A DNA stretch of 64,000 bases from Patiria pectinifera (lineage: Eukaryota > Echinodermata > Asteroidea > Valvatida > Asterinidae), in contig CM057141.1 of NCBI GenBank assembly GCA_029964075.1, positions 7,564,001-7,628,000 of the forward strand, written 5' to 3'. A program made the position numbers and the translations under genes. A model generated the notes under the pieces. The model saw only the letters and a list, made by a program, of their open reading frames with translations. It made no database searches and was not told where the DNA came from. Positions 13,601 through 23,493 of the stretch are shown here, piece after piece (positions within the stretch are counted from its first letter, which is position 1; each line of letters begins with the position of its first letter).

Positions 13601-13882
13601 ACTACCAGAACAATCTGGACATCCAGTGGGTTATCCAAACAGCGGAGGACTTTAGAATCCTCCTCAGTTTCCTCGCTTTCGACACGTACTACGATGATTA
13701 TTTGGAGGTTGGCAATGGCCGCAACTCTACTGACTCCTCCAGTAGGGTGTTCCGTTGGAGTGGGAGCAGTTTCCCGCCTGTAACGTTATCACACAGCAAT
13801 GTCATTTGGCTAAGGTTCACATCTAATCAGTTTAACACCAGAAGTGGGTTTCTCGTATCAGCTGAAAGCGTTGGATCAATAG
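4537..13882 (+). CDS. Secreted CUB/EGF-repeat protein (3' end missing in gap)
   Basis: Multi-exon gene for a secreted or matrix protein with alternating CUB and EGF-like domains. Exons: 4537-4618 (signal peptide), 5268-5618 (CUB1), 6199-6309 (EGF1), 8681-9025 (CUB2), 9739-9846 (EGF2), 9970-10311 (CUB3), 10902-11009 (EGF3), 11133-about 11460 (CUB4, no donor), 13547-13882 (CUB5). All internal borders are phase 1, so any exon can be lost or duplicated without a frameshift. Without CUB4 the visible protein is about 594 residues and still open. After CUB5 the intron matches the other CUB-to-EGF introns up to the N gap, so another EGF exon is expected there. CUB modules generally bind proteins or glycans; no partner can be inferred. 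The array resembles echinoderm fibropellin/CUB-EGF proteins, but orthology is not established. The start is the ATG of a typical signal peptide. Confidence 0.8.
5268..5618 (+). CDS. CUB/EGF gene exon 2: CUB1
   Basis: A 117-codon phase 1-1 exon from acceptor AACAG to donor GTAAGAG. It carries the CUB signature SPSYPSNYQNNLDIQWV and the closing strand GFSLSARSFG. It is the most divergent CUB of the set: ESCCDHLSAGNG replaces the YDYLEVGNG seen in the other copies. That replaces the usual Asp of the calcium-site region and gives the only two cysteines in any of the five CUBs. Confidence 0.85.
6199..6309 (+). CDS. CUB/EGF gene exon 3: EGF1
   Basis: A 37-codon phase 1-1 exon from acceptor ACATATAG to donor GTGAGG. 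Cysteine spacing is C-x5-C-x5-C-x9-C-x-C-x8-C, ending CRDGFEGTRCE, which is a complete EGF-like module. There is no Asp/Asn-x-Asp/Glu lead-in of the calcium-binding EGF type. Confidence 0.85.
6444..6543. repeat. Foldback hairpin element
   Basis: The arms start ACTGCGTGATAATGACCGGG and return as its reverse complement around a short ATTCGTCTCG loop. It lies in the intron after EGF1 and is a small inverted-repeat transposon remnant. Confidence 0.75.
6900..8660. repeat. Inverted-repeat cluster in the EGF1-CUB2 intron
   Basis: This intron is far longer than the later ones because it is filled with inverted repeats. A palindrome with 28-bp perfect arms (7113-7140 and 7142-7169) has a one-base centre. 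A 7505-7650 arm is matched in reverse by 8073-8163 (shared words ACAAATATAACATGGTTT, GGAGCGAATATCG and CTATATAAAGACTGGATAGC). A tight hairpin at about 7558-7621 is nested in the left arm. A separate element at about 8348-8520 has inverted ends around ATCCGGTTCGTAAGTG. Many alternating CG/GC words (for example ACGCGCGCG) occur. No exon was found. Confidence 0.7.
8681..9025 (+). CDS. CUB/EGF gene exon 4: CUB2
   Basis: A 115-codon phase 1-1 CUB exon (acceptor TTTCACAG, donor GTAAGAG). It has SPSYPSNYQNNLDIQWV, then YDYLEVGNGRNS, then the C-terminal variant SGFLVSAESVGSIG that is shared only with CUB5. There is no cysteine in the domain. Confidence 0.85.
9044..9165 (+). pseudogene. CUB exon remnant (3' half only)
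   Basis: Starting 18 bases after the CUB2 donor, the sequence matches the 3' half of the CUB3/CUB4 type exon. It runs from the CCGCCTGATACGCCCTCAA region to the GGATCAATTGGTA donor-like end. An insertion (CAATT) disturbs the frame and no acceptor remains, so it cannot be spliced as an exon. It is a scar of unequal exchange between neighbouring CUB exons. Confidence 0.8.
9739..9846 (+). CDS. CUB/EGF gene exon 5: EGF2
   Basis: A 36-codon phase 1-1 EGF-like exon, acceptor CCATAG and donor GTAGGG. Cysteine spacing is C-x4-C-x5-C-x9-C-x-C-x8-C, ending CLDGFEGTRCE. It is nearly identical to EGF3. Confidence 0.85.
9970..10311 (+). CDS. CUB/EGF gene exon 6: CUB3
   Basis: A 114-codon phase 1-1 CUB exon with YDYLEVGNGRNS and the C-terminal variant SSGFSLSARSVGSFG. 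It has no cysteine. With its flanking introns it belongs to a tandem repeat of about 1,163 bp whose next copy carries EGF3 and CUB4. Confidence 0.85.
10902..11009 (+). CDS. CUB/EGF gene exon 7: EGF3
   Basis: A 36-codon phase 1-1 EGF-like exon, acceptor CCATAG and donor GTAAGG. It lies 1,163 bp downstream of EGF2 with nearly the same sequence and flanks, showing a recent intragenic duplication. Confidence 0.85.
11133..11491 (+). CDS. CUB/EGF gene CUB4, truncated; possible alternative last exon
   Basis: The exon starts like the other CUBs (acceptor TTTCACAG) and stays open through SSTSSGFSL. At about 11457-11461 it jumps into sequence that is normally found in the intron after an EGF exon (TGGAATTTCAAATGCAACGT). 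The last beta strand and the donor are lost, and the frame ends DVWNFKCNVK then TAA at 11489-11491. Splicing from EGF3 straight to CUB5 would keep the frame. Using CUB4 as a terminal exon would give a shorter secreted protein. No polyadenylation signal was seen close by. Confidence 0.6.
11500..12830 (+). mobile_element. BED-finger element with TACTCG-rich ends (hAT-like)
   Basis: Two stretches dense in TACTCG/ACTCGAG words (about 11540-11720 and 12625-12800) bracket a short open frame with a BED-type zinc finger. The layout, with short tandem words at both ends, resembles the better-resolved hAT element at 31852-33615. The outer borders and target-site duplication could not be fixed; the right side may end near CGGAGCCCTG. 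No transposase catalytic domain is present. It sits between CUB4 and CUB5, where an EGF exon would be expected. Confidence 0.55.
12022..12285 (+). CDS. BED-type zinc finger fragment of a hAT transposase
   Basis: An 87-codon frame whose C-terminal half reads SWGFRDHKEYF, then AVCKSCGLRIS, then NKHLRRKHPSL. This is the BED finger pattern C-x2-C, spacer, H-x4-H with the leading aromatic residues. BED fingers are the DNA-binding domain of hAT transposases and ZBED proteins. The frame stops just after the last His, and no RNase-H-like catalytic domain follows, so it is a transposase fragment. The true start is uncertain; the Met near 12109 (MSSSSEI) is equally plausible. Confidence 0.6.
   Translation: MGKRLCTSLFVGNASHSLAHGGEFDPDVDMSSSSEIISWGFRDHKEYFANGQKQHSAVCKSCGLRISEKSGTTSNFNKHLRRKHPSL
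13547..13882 (+). CDS. CUB/EGF gene exon: CUB5
   Basis: A 112-codon phase 1-1 CUB exon (acceptor TACCACAG, donor GTAAGAG). Its N-terminus is divergent (ELVAAKATIYIYSPSYPSN), followed by the conserved block DDYLEVGNGRNS and the SGFLVSAESVGSIG ending shared with CUB2. It has no cysteine. Downstream intron sequence matches the usual CUB-to-EGF intron until the gap. Confidence 0.85.
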
Positions 13883-14532
13883 GTAAGAGCACGGTGTAGG
13901 AAGCAACATTTATAACCACATGTGACCCTCCGGTACTAAACCAGTCAAAAGTTGCAAGCCCACATACGGGGACCCCCTCATTGAGACCACGCCCACCAGT
14001 GAATTGACACAAACTCAACATAAATCACACGCGACAAAAAATGTTGTTCTCAGGAAAATAAATTAGACAATTCCTTATCTGGGCAGTCACTATTTGATTT
14101 CCCAAGCCCCAAATAAATTTAGACACAAAAAAATAGTCGCGTTATTAAACAAAAGTAGAGCCACGCCAACTTGGCTATTAACAAAAAAAGAAGAGACCCT
14201 AATTGTTATTATATTGAAATTTTGTCTGTGTAGGCTTAAATGATAATTTTGATAAAATAGTGTAAACAAAATGACGAAAATATTCGGAATTTCATTTTTA
14301 TACATGTAGGTTTATAGAAATGTGCGTAACGGAAGAACTCATTTGGGAAACTTTAACAACGAATTTAAAAATAAATAAACAAATTGTATGCCTGAAATTT
14401 GGGAACTGTAAACCTAAATAACTCTCCGATTCCAAAGATTATTCTATATCATTGGAAACTTACTCAAAGTCCTTTCCAATAAGCCTAAAATCACGGTTTC
14501 CAAAAATTGATCCAATTGGTTAAATAAATATC

Positions 14533-15032
14533 NNNNNNNNNNNNNNNNNNNNNNNNNNNNNNNNNNNNNNNNNNNNNNNNNNNNNNNNNNNNNNNNNNNN
14601 NNNNNNNNNNNNNNNNNNNNNNNNNNNNNNNNNNNNNNNNNNNNNNNNNNNNNNNNNNNNNNNNNNNNNNNNNNNNNNNNNNNNNNNNNNNNNNNNNNNN
14701 NNNNNNNNNNNNNNNNNNNNNNNNNNNNNNNNNNNNNNNNNNNNNNNNNNNNNNNNNNNNNNNNNNNNNNNNNNNNNNNNNNNNNNNNNNNNNNNNNNNN
14801 NNNNNNNNNNNNNNNNNNNNNNNNNNNNNNNNNNNNNNNNNNNNNNNNNNNNNNNNNNNNNNNNNNNNNNNNNNNNNNNNNNNNNNNNNNNNNNNNNNNN
14901 NNNNNNNNNNNNNNNNNNNNNNNNNNNNNNNNNNNNNNNNNNNNNNNNNNNNNNNNNNNNNNNNNNNNNNNNNNNNNNNNNNNNNNNNNNNNNNNNNNNN
15001 NNNNNNNNNNNNNNNNNNNNNNNNNNNNNNNN
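14533..15032. other. Assembly gap of 500 N
   Basis: An uninterrupted run of exactly 500 N, a length often used as a placeholder. The left flank is CUB/EGF-gene intron. The right flank begins in the middle of a repeat that recurs at about 20040. The next EGF exon and the 3' part of the CUB/EGF gene are probably missing here. Confidence 0.95.
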
Positions 15033-15510
15033 TCAACAATGACCTCATTTGACCCCTACATGTGTACATGGAATTTGACCTGAAATGTCTCAAGTCCTCT
15101 TAAGTCATCTTACCGAAAGATTGTCATTAAATTTGGTTGAGAGTGAAGTGTGAGTTTCCATATGACAGCACTTTTCAGTTGACCTAACCAAAACAAATGA
15201 CCTCATTTGACCCTAGATGACCTTTGACCTCAAATGTCTCAAATCATCGGAATCCCCCCTAAACAAAGATTATCGTCACCGAGTTTGGTCGAGAGTGAAG
15301 TCTGACTTTTCATATATGACAGCACTAAACAGTTGACCTAACCAAAATCAACACTGACCTCATTTGACCCCTAGATGACCTTTTGACCTCAAATGTCTGA
15401 AGTCATCTCAGGTCCCTCACCCAACAATTATTGTCACCAAGTTTGGCTGACAATGCAGTCAGACTTTTCATACGACAGCACTTAATTAACAGTTAACCTA
15501 ACCAAAGTGA
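15033..15510. repeat. TGACCT-rich short tandem array (unit A)
   Basis: Three tandem units of about 155 bp share CATTTGACCCCTAGATGACC, CCAAGTTTGG, GAGAGTGAAG and CATATGACAGCAC words. A near-identical array occurs in unit B. TGACCT and TGACCC words recur as direct repeats. Confidence 0.8.
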
Positions 15511-16429
15511 AACACACGGACCTGTGCTAGCACATGTACATGCACCTGTCACACAGAAGGAATGCAACATCCTCTTTTCTGGCTTAAAAGCCAGGGGGGA
15601 TAAAAAGGTGATTACTGTGGCTTGCAGAAAACAGAACGGTTGATCTAGTTATGTGTAGACTGGTTCCCGGTCCCTACATTGCACATTATCGATCCTGATA
15701 GGGAGCAGAGGACTGAATTAGCGTATGGCCTTTGAATTCAAATTTTGTGAAATGATTATTCCATAACTCAACGTGGGCCACAGCTGAGTGCATATTGTGA
15801 ATTGATCGGAAAATAGCAATTGGAAATGAAAATTTAAGTTTTGGTAGAGGAACTTGAAAATAGCAGAAAGAGTACGTCTTGAAAATTTAAATGTCAATTG
15901 AATTTAGTTTTCAGGTGGAGGACATTTGGTGGAGGAATTTTTGATTAAAATTCTTTTCTTTCCTTAGTTAGCACCAAGCATAAAAAATGTTGCATACTGT
16001 TTAAGTATAGGCCAATTAATGCACCTTTATTCTAGTTTGAAGCAGATATTTAAGTTATTTAACTGGATGTCACGGTGGAATACAACTTCATGATTTCTTT
16101 ACTTTTAAATATCGTACAAGGGGTCGTTCACTAATAAATGTGTTGCAATGGTAAAAATGAATTGATGTCTAAGCTCTGTGCTATTTTCTCTGATTCCAAA
16201 CCTTGAAAAACATATTCAAACTTGCAATTTATATTCATCAGGTTTTAAAAATTCATCCAATTTTAATGACATTTGATCTTCTCATAGTAAAATTGCTATC
16301 CCTCTGCTATTTGGAGTTTCAACCTCAAAATACATTTCTCTTTCCCTATTTTTCTAGCGATACAAATGTTACTCTATGGTCAATGAAACACAGAACCACA
16401 ACTCAGGCTGACAATGATTCAGGCACACT

Positions 16430-16570
16430 GAGGTCCAATGGTTACAGTGTTCGACACATGTGCTGTGGTACGTGGGTTCGAACCCTCACAGAGAACACGG
16501 TGCTTGTGTTCTTGGGCAAGACACTCTTACTACGACCATTTGCCAACTCGACTGGAACCATCTCGACGGT
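16430..16570 (+). mobile_element. tRNA-derived SINE (unit A)
   Basis: A tRNA-like head carries CAATGGTTACAGTGTTCGA and a B-box-like GTGGGTTCGAACCCTC. It is followed by the TTGGGCAAGACACT motif common in animal SINE bodies. A tail with CTCGAC words follows to about 16720. The open frame across this region is a by-product of the SINE. Confidence 0.7.
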
Positions 16571-17351
16571 TAACCAACTGAACCAACTCGACCGATGTAC
16601 TAACTCGACCATTGTGCATTCAATTGGAAAAGTCCAGTCATCCGTTGTCCAACTCGTCCTTTGTAAAAGTACCAGGACTTTTAAACAATCTGATTATATG
16701 AGTAAAATATTACTACAATAAATATTTCAATTTCATTAAAATATAATATTTATTCAAAAAAAATCACTAATTAAAAAGGGCTTAATTAGGAAAAAAGCAT
16801 CACTAACCTGATGCCACGTAAAACAATACGTATTCTGGAATAACGATTAAAATTATACATGACATGTACATGTATAATGATGTAAAAAAAAATTCAAGTA
16901 CTTAAAAAAAAATGACTATTATAAGAAGCCCTTTGATTTCAGTAAATTTACATTGTGGTCAACCAGAGCTGGTCAACAAGTTGTGTATTTTGAGCATCTT
17001 GACATTCTCCAACTTACGTTGGACAGCAAAGGACATTTGCAGTTCTGAGGTTGAGTGGATAGAAGACTGACCCTCCTCCATCATGTTGGCAGTCATGGCA
17101 TTGTGCTTTCTGCTCTTCAACAAAGCAGCAACTTGTGAGATGCAAGTGGGATCCGACGGCATCGAAAAGGCTAACTTGGTAAAAACGTCTTACATGTGAT
17201 CATGGTAACAGGACAATCTACATGTACCATATTTATTGACCAATCACGGCCGTGATTAATTTTTATTTTTTTTTATTTTTCAAATTCTTGCTTGCAAGTG
17301 AAGTATCCATTTTCTTTTCATCATTAATCATTGTTAATTTAAGAGTATAAC

Positions 17352-17491
17352 TGGTGCTTGGCCGGTATTAAACACTATGTTTAGGACTTGTTGGAGTCTG
17401 GATGCTGATAATCACCCGAGTCGAAGGGTCATTATCAGTGTCCAAGTTCCAACCGCTCTTTAAAATAGTGTTTAATACCGGCCCAGCACAT
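17352..17491. repeat. Foldback element (unit A)
   Basis: The ends read GTGCTTGGCCGGTATTAAAC and GTTTAATACCGGCCCAGCAC as inverted repeats, with a GATAATCACCC / GGGTCATTATC inner stem. The counterpart in unit B is at about 22344-22484. Confidence 0.75.
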
Positions 17492-18476
17492 ATTTATTCC
17501 CATTCATAAATACCTTTTCGGTAAAAAAAACAAACTTTTCTGTCCAGAAATCAAAACAAGTCAAAAATGATAAATTTCCAACAATTTTGTCCAACAATTT
17601 TACTTAATGTTTTTCAAAACCCCCCTCTACATGTACCGGCAGCTATGCTATGGTATGGCCCTCTTGTGAGTAGTCGTAAACAACCTCCTTATTGATGTGG
17701 TGCAGAATGCAGCTGTGCCGGTGTAGTTTGAATTTAGGACTATGAAATACTGACTCACTGGTAGTATTGCGCATGCCTACATGTACGTGAGGATTGTGAA
17801 GGTTCAACCAATGAAGTTGTAAAAGGCACCAGATTTCATAGGAGTCCAAATTTCATGTGACACTGGAAGGGGTTTAAGACCAGCCAGCCCGTCTAACACC
17901 TGGTCTTTATCAACCATTTAATTTTGAGCATGTGACGGGCTCTCACCAATAGGAATGGGTAAACTTTCTTACATGTAGGTACCGGGTATTAATGAATAAA
18001 GGGAATATATATGTAGGCCTACTTGGCTGGTTTTAAACAAGAACATTTAAAACTGGCTAGGGGCCTAGACGCGCATAGTGGTCCCCACCAAATACATGTA
18101 CATATACTTTCAGTCAAAAAGTCAAAACAAGTATAACATTTACAATTTTGCTCAACAGTTTTACCTTTGTGACACAGCCCTCCGGCCATGTCTATGGTAT
18201 TTGCCTCGCGTGCGTGGTGCTAAAAATGTGTTTTATGGAGATTGGAGCACGCAAGGTGCATATTGTGCTATGAGGCGCAGAATGCAGCCGTGCAGGAATA
18301 AAGTGTTTAAACCCAGCCGGTGTTTTATCAGCGGTTTATAACCACCCACATGATGGGCTCTCGAGCCTCAACCGATCAATAGGAATTGGTTAACTGTCTG
18401 AGGTATACATATAAAATAAATTATATTTATTGACTTCAGTTCATGTAATCATAAAAACCATCTTTTCCTATTTTAG

Positions 18477-19733
18477 GGATCCTACATGCTGGATTTGGTA
18501 TGCAACGAAGCTGGGACTGAATGCACGAAATGCTTCACTGTTCACAAGTTCGGACGACCATATCTGTGTACGTATTTCTGTATCATCTTAAGGGATGAAA
18601 TCGGGATTGAATTCAAACTACACACTGCCACACTTTCCAACGGACCACTGGTGGAAATTAATACAAAAATGCCACTTTTCCTGAAAATGACAGCACACCA
18701 TGTTCCAGTCAACTAAAATATTTCATAATAATTTGGTAGTTTTGTTTCTTGATGTTTGCAAATATTACCTTTAAATTACATACTGTATTTTCCTTATAAT
18801 TTTGCAGATACATTTCAAGTTTCCAAGGAGTGGGACCACTCTGCCAACTATCACGTTACTACCACTACCGCGTTACAGAATTGGGATTTGACTTTTACGC
18901 AGGGTAAAGGGTTAAAATATTTTTTTGGTTGAAAGCCAGTTCAGCTTACCACAAACTCACAAATGCAAATCTATGCACTACTATTTTTGAAATGTCCCCA
19001 ATTTTGCAGATGTTTGTAGGAATCTGGAAATTGCTGCTCTGCATGGTTGACTTTATATCCTTGGTTTAGGGGTTTTTCATTTTGAACTTCGATATTTAAA
19101 AAAAAAACACATACAAATGCTAAAAAAAGGTAAAACAACTGAAATCAAAATCCGCTGCTTTCACGTGGCCAGTGAATTACAATGTACATGTACATGTACC
19201 TTACTGTTAGCACAATGCTCCGTCATAGTCAAAACGATTCATCATTAACACTTGTATTGTGGTCCAGGTTTGCTTATCAGTGAATAATGCAAAACTTCAT
19301 AAAAAAATAAAAATTACAAAAAAACACCCCAAACTTGCAAACCACTTCAATGCAACCTTTCCCAACACAACATATCAACAGAAAGTTTATTTTGTCAGCA
19401 TCGTTTTAGTAACTTGTCTCTTAACTTGAAGAGATCAACAGCACAAAGATGAAGATTAAACGTACTGCAAGTTACCATGGAATTGCCCTTATTTATCCAA
19501 CAGGAGAGCCCAACGAACCATTTCACAACTGCTACTATTTAGCCTCCACCTATGAGATGGAAATACACAGTGCTTGGGATGGCGAGTTGTGCGCACACAA
19601 CAACTTCTCTGGTGTGTCTGTGCCAGCCGAATGCGGCCAACCTGTAGCCTTGGTGTCAGTAGTGAACCACCTTGCAGACGAGGCGATGCGGGGACAGCAG
19701 GTGCTCTACTGCATGCCCAAAGGCTCAGATTAA
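18477..19733 (+). CDS. Tandem gene copy A, unknown family (three exons)
   Basis: Three exons, 18477-18567, 18808-18903 and 19432-19733, join in consistent phase (1, then 1) into about 162 codons ending MPKGSD and TAA. Support comes from clean borders (TTTTAG, TTTGCAG, donors GTACGT and GTAAAG) and an intact frame in both tandem copies. The ATG at 18486 could start translation; otherwise an upstream exon was missed. The protein has a Cys-containing N-terminus (TECTKCFTVHKFGRPYL), then a segment rich in aromatics and Thr (ANYHVTTTTALQNWDLTF), then Cys/aromatic C-terminal sequence. No signal peptide or membrane segment is visible. I do not recognise the family. A beta-sandwich of carbohydrate-binding type is a guess from the W..ltFt pattern only. 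The third acceptor (TTGAAG) has a weak polypyrimidine tract. Confidence 0.55.
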
Positions 19734-20034
19734 CAGTCAGGTCCATCACAAGTTAAATCACATCACAAGACAAGGCCACAAGTAACAAGAGACGAATGAT
19801 GACAATCATCTCTGCTTATAAAGACAACGTTAAACATGTTAAAGACATACATGTACTCTCCATGTTAGTCGACAAATTCCATTTATTTTTCTCCTGAAAA
19901 GTTTTTCAACTTGTGCGTTTCATTAGCTGTAACCCTCTAAAAAAATACTGCAAGTATTGCAATCCCCCTGGCATGCAGGAAGTATACCGGGTATATACAA
20001 TCAGTTATTAAGCATACTTTTCAGCGTACCTAGC

Positions 20035-20515
20035 CAAAATCAACAATGACCTCATTTGACCCCTTCATGACCTTTGACCTGAAATGTCTCAAGTCATCTT
20101 AAGTCATCCTACCGAAAGATTGTCATTAAATTTGGTTGAGAGTGAAGTGTGAGTTTCCTTGACAGCACTTTTCAGTTGACCTAACCAAAATCAATGACCT
20201 CATTTGACCCTAGATGACCTTAGACCTCAAATGTCTCAAATCATCGGAATCCCCCCTACACAAAGATTATCGTCACCAAGTTTGGTCGAGAGTGAAGTCT
20301 GACTTTTCATATGACAGCACTAAACAGTTGACCTAACCAAAATCAACACTGACCTCATTTGACCCCTAGATGACCTTTTGACCTCAAATGTCTAAAGTCA
20401 TCTCAGGTCCCTCACCCAACAATTATTGTCACCAAGTTTGGCTGACAATGCAGTCTGACTTTTCATACGACAGCACTTACGTGTAATTAACAGTTAACCT
20501 AACCAAAGTGGAACA
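20035..20515. repeat. TGACCT-rich short tandem array (unit B)
   Basis: This is the second copy of the three-unit array of about 155-bp repeats, lying directly at the junction between units A and B. A homologous array at a duplication junction is the expected substrate for the unequal crossover that made the tandem pair. Confidence 0.8.
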
Positions 20516-21434
20516 CACGACCTGTGCTAGCACATGTACATGTACCTGTCACACAGAAGGAATACGCTATTGCAACATCCCCCTTTCTGGCTTAAAAGCC
20601 AGGGGGGATAAAAAAGGTGATTACTGTGGCTTGCAGAAAACAGAACGGTTGATCTAGTTATGTGTAGACTGGTTCCCGGTCCCTACATTGCACATTATCG
20701 ATCCTGATAGGGAGCTGAGGACTGAATTAGCGTATAGCCTTGAATTCAAATTTTGTGAAATGATTATTCCATAACTCAACGTGGGCCACAGCTGAGTGCA
20801 TATTGTGAATTGATCGGAAAATAGCAATTGGAAATGAATATTTAAGTTTTGGTAGAGGAACTTGAAAATAGCAGAAAGAGTACGTATTGAAATTCTAAAT
20901 TTCAATTGAATTTAGTTTTCAGGTGGAGGACATTTGGTGGAGGAATTTTTGTTTAAAATTCTTTTCTTTCCATATTTAGCACCAAGCATAAAAAAATGTT
21001 GCATACTGTTTAAGTATAGGCCAATTAATGCACCTTTATTCTAGTTTGGAGCAGATATTTAAGTTATTTAACTGGATGTGGAATACAACTTCATGATTTC
21101 TTTACTTTTAAATATCGTACAAGGGGTCGTTCACTAATAAATGTGTTGCAATGGTAAAAATGAATTGATGTCTAAGCTCTGTGCTATTTTCTCTGATTCC
21201 AAACCTTGAAAAACCTATCCAAACTTGCAATTTATATTCATCAGGTTTTTAAAAATTGATATCTAATTTTTAATGACATTTGATCTTCTCATAGTAAATA
21301 TTGCTATCCCTCTGCTATTTGGAGTTTCAACCTCAAAATAAATTTCTCTTTCACTATTTTTCTAGCGATACAAATGTTATTCTATTGTCAATGAAACACA
21401 GAACCACAACTCAGGCTGACAATGATTCAGGCAC

Positions 21435-21570
21435 ACTGAGCTCCAATGGTGTTCGACACATGTGCCGTGGTACGTGGGTTCGAACCCTGACAGAGAACAC
21501 GGTGCTTGTGTTTTTGGGCAAGACACTCTTACTACGACCATTTGCCAACTCGACTGGAACCATCTCGACG
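21435..21570 (+). mobile_element. tRNA-derived SINE (unit B)
   Basis: Same insertion as in unit A, with B box GTGGGTTCGAACCCTG and TTGGGCAAGACACT. Six bases (TTACAG) are missing from the A-box region compared with unit A, so this copy probably has a damaged internal promoter. Confidence 0.7.
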
Positions 21571-22343
21571 GTTAACCAACTGAACCAACTCGACCGATGT
21601 ACTAACTCGACCATTGTGCATTCAATTGGAAAAGTCCAGTCATCCGTTGTCCAACTCGTCCTTTGTAAAAGTACCAGGACTTTTAAACAATCTGATTATA
21701 TGAGTAAAATATTACTACAATAAATATTTTAATTTCATTAAAATATAATATTTATTTTAAAAAATCACTAATTAAAAAGGGCTTAATTAGGAAAAAAGCA
21801 TCACTAACCTGATGCCACGTAAAAAAAATACGTATTCTGGAATAACGATTAAAATTATACATGACATGTACATGTATAATGATGTAAAAAAAATTCAAGT
21901 ACTTAAAAAAAATTGATTATTATAAGAAGCCCTTTGATTTCAGTAAATTTACATTCTGGTCAACCAGAGCTGGTCAACAAGTTGTGTATTTTGAGCATCT
22001 TGACATTCTCCAACTAACGTTGGACAGCAAAGGACATTTGCAGTTCTGAGGTTGAGTGGATAGAAGACTGACCCTCCTCCATCATGTTGGCAGTCATGGC
22101 ATTGTGCTTTCTGCTCATCAAAGCAGCAACTTGTGAGATGCAAGTGGGATCCGACGGCATCGAAAAGGCTAACTTGGTAAAAACGTCTTACATGTAATCA
22201 TGGTAACAGGACAATCATCTACCCTATGGTGTTTGACAAATCATGGCCGTGATTAATGTGCAATTTTTTTATTTATTTTACTTCAAATTCTTGCTTGCAA
22301 GTGAAGTATCCATTTTCTTTTCATCATTAATTTAAGGGTATAA

Positions 22344-22484
22344 CTGGTGCTTGGCCGGTTTTAAACACTATTTTTAAGACCGGTTGGAGTCTGGATGCTG
22401 ATAATCACCCAAGTCGAAGGGTCATTATCAGCATCCAAGTTCCAACCGCTCTTTAAAATAGTGTTTAATACCGGCCCAGCACAT
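22344..22484. repeat. Foldback element (unit B)
   Basis: Counterpart of the 17352-17491 hairpin, with the same inverted ends and inner stem. It is present at the same relative site, so it predates the tandem duplication. Confidence 0.75.
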
Positions 22485-23493
22485 ACATTATTTATTCCCA
22501 TTCATAAATACCTTTTCGGTAAAAAAAAAAAAAAAAATTCTGTCCAGAAATCAAAACAAGTCACAAATGATAAATTTCCAACAATTTTGTCCAACAATTT
22601 TACTTAATGTTTTTCAAAACCCCCCTCTACATGTACCGGTAGCTATGCTATGGTATGGCCCTCTTGTGAGTAGTCGTAAACAACCTCCTTATTGATGTGG
22701 TGCAGAATGCAGCTGTGCCGGTGTAGTTTGAATTTAGGACTATGAAATACTGACTCACTGGTAGTATTGCGCATGCCTACATGTACGTGAGGATTGTGAA
22801 GGTTCAACCAATGAAGTTGTAAAAGGCACCAGATTTCATAGGAGTCCAAATTTCATGTGACACTGGAAGGGGTTTAAGACCAGCCAGCCGGTCTAACACC
22901 TGGTCTTTATCAACCATTTAAAATTGAGCATGTGACGGGCTCTCACCAATAGGAATGGGTAAACTTTCTTACATGTAGGTACCGGGTATTAATTAATAAA
23001 GGGAATATATATGTAGGCCTACTTGGCCGGTTTTAAACAAGAACATTTAAAACTGGCTAGGGGCCTAGACGCGCATAGTGGTCCGCACCAAATACATGTA
23101 CATGTACTTTCAGTCAAAAAGTCAAAACAAGTATAACATTTACAATTTTGCAACAATTTTGCTCAACAATTTTACCTCATGTTTTGTGACACAGCCCTCC
23201 GGCTATATCTATGGTATTTGCCTCGCGTGCATAGTACTAAAAATGTGTTTTATTGAGATTGGAGCACGCAAGGTGCATATTGTGCGATGAGGCGCAGAAC
23301 GCAGTGGTGCAGTAATAAAGTGTTTAAACCCAGCGGGTGTTTTATCAGAGGTTTATAACCACCCACATGATGGGCTCTCGAACCTCAACCGATCAATAGG
23401 AATTGGTAAACATTCTGAAGTATACATATAAAATAAATTATACTTATTGACTTCCATTCATGTAATCATAAAAACCATCTGTTCATATTTTAG

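Noticed and set aside
16203-16721. Open frame of 172 codons on the plus strand (and its relative at 21301-21723)
   Set aside because: It runs through the tRNA-derived SINE and its CTCGAC-rich tail; the frame is shared only because the units are duplicated.
17643-17849. Minus-strand frame of 68 codons identical in both tandem units
   Set aside because: Identity is explained by recent duplication; no domain or splice signals, and the region resembles an internal non-coding repeat near 18180.
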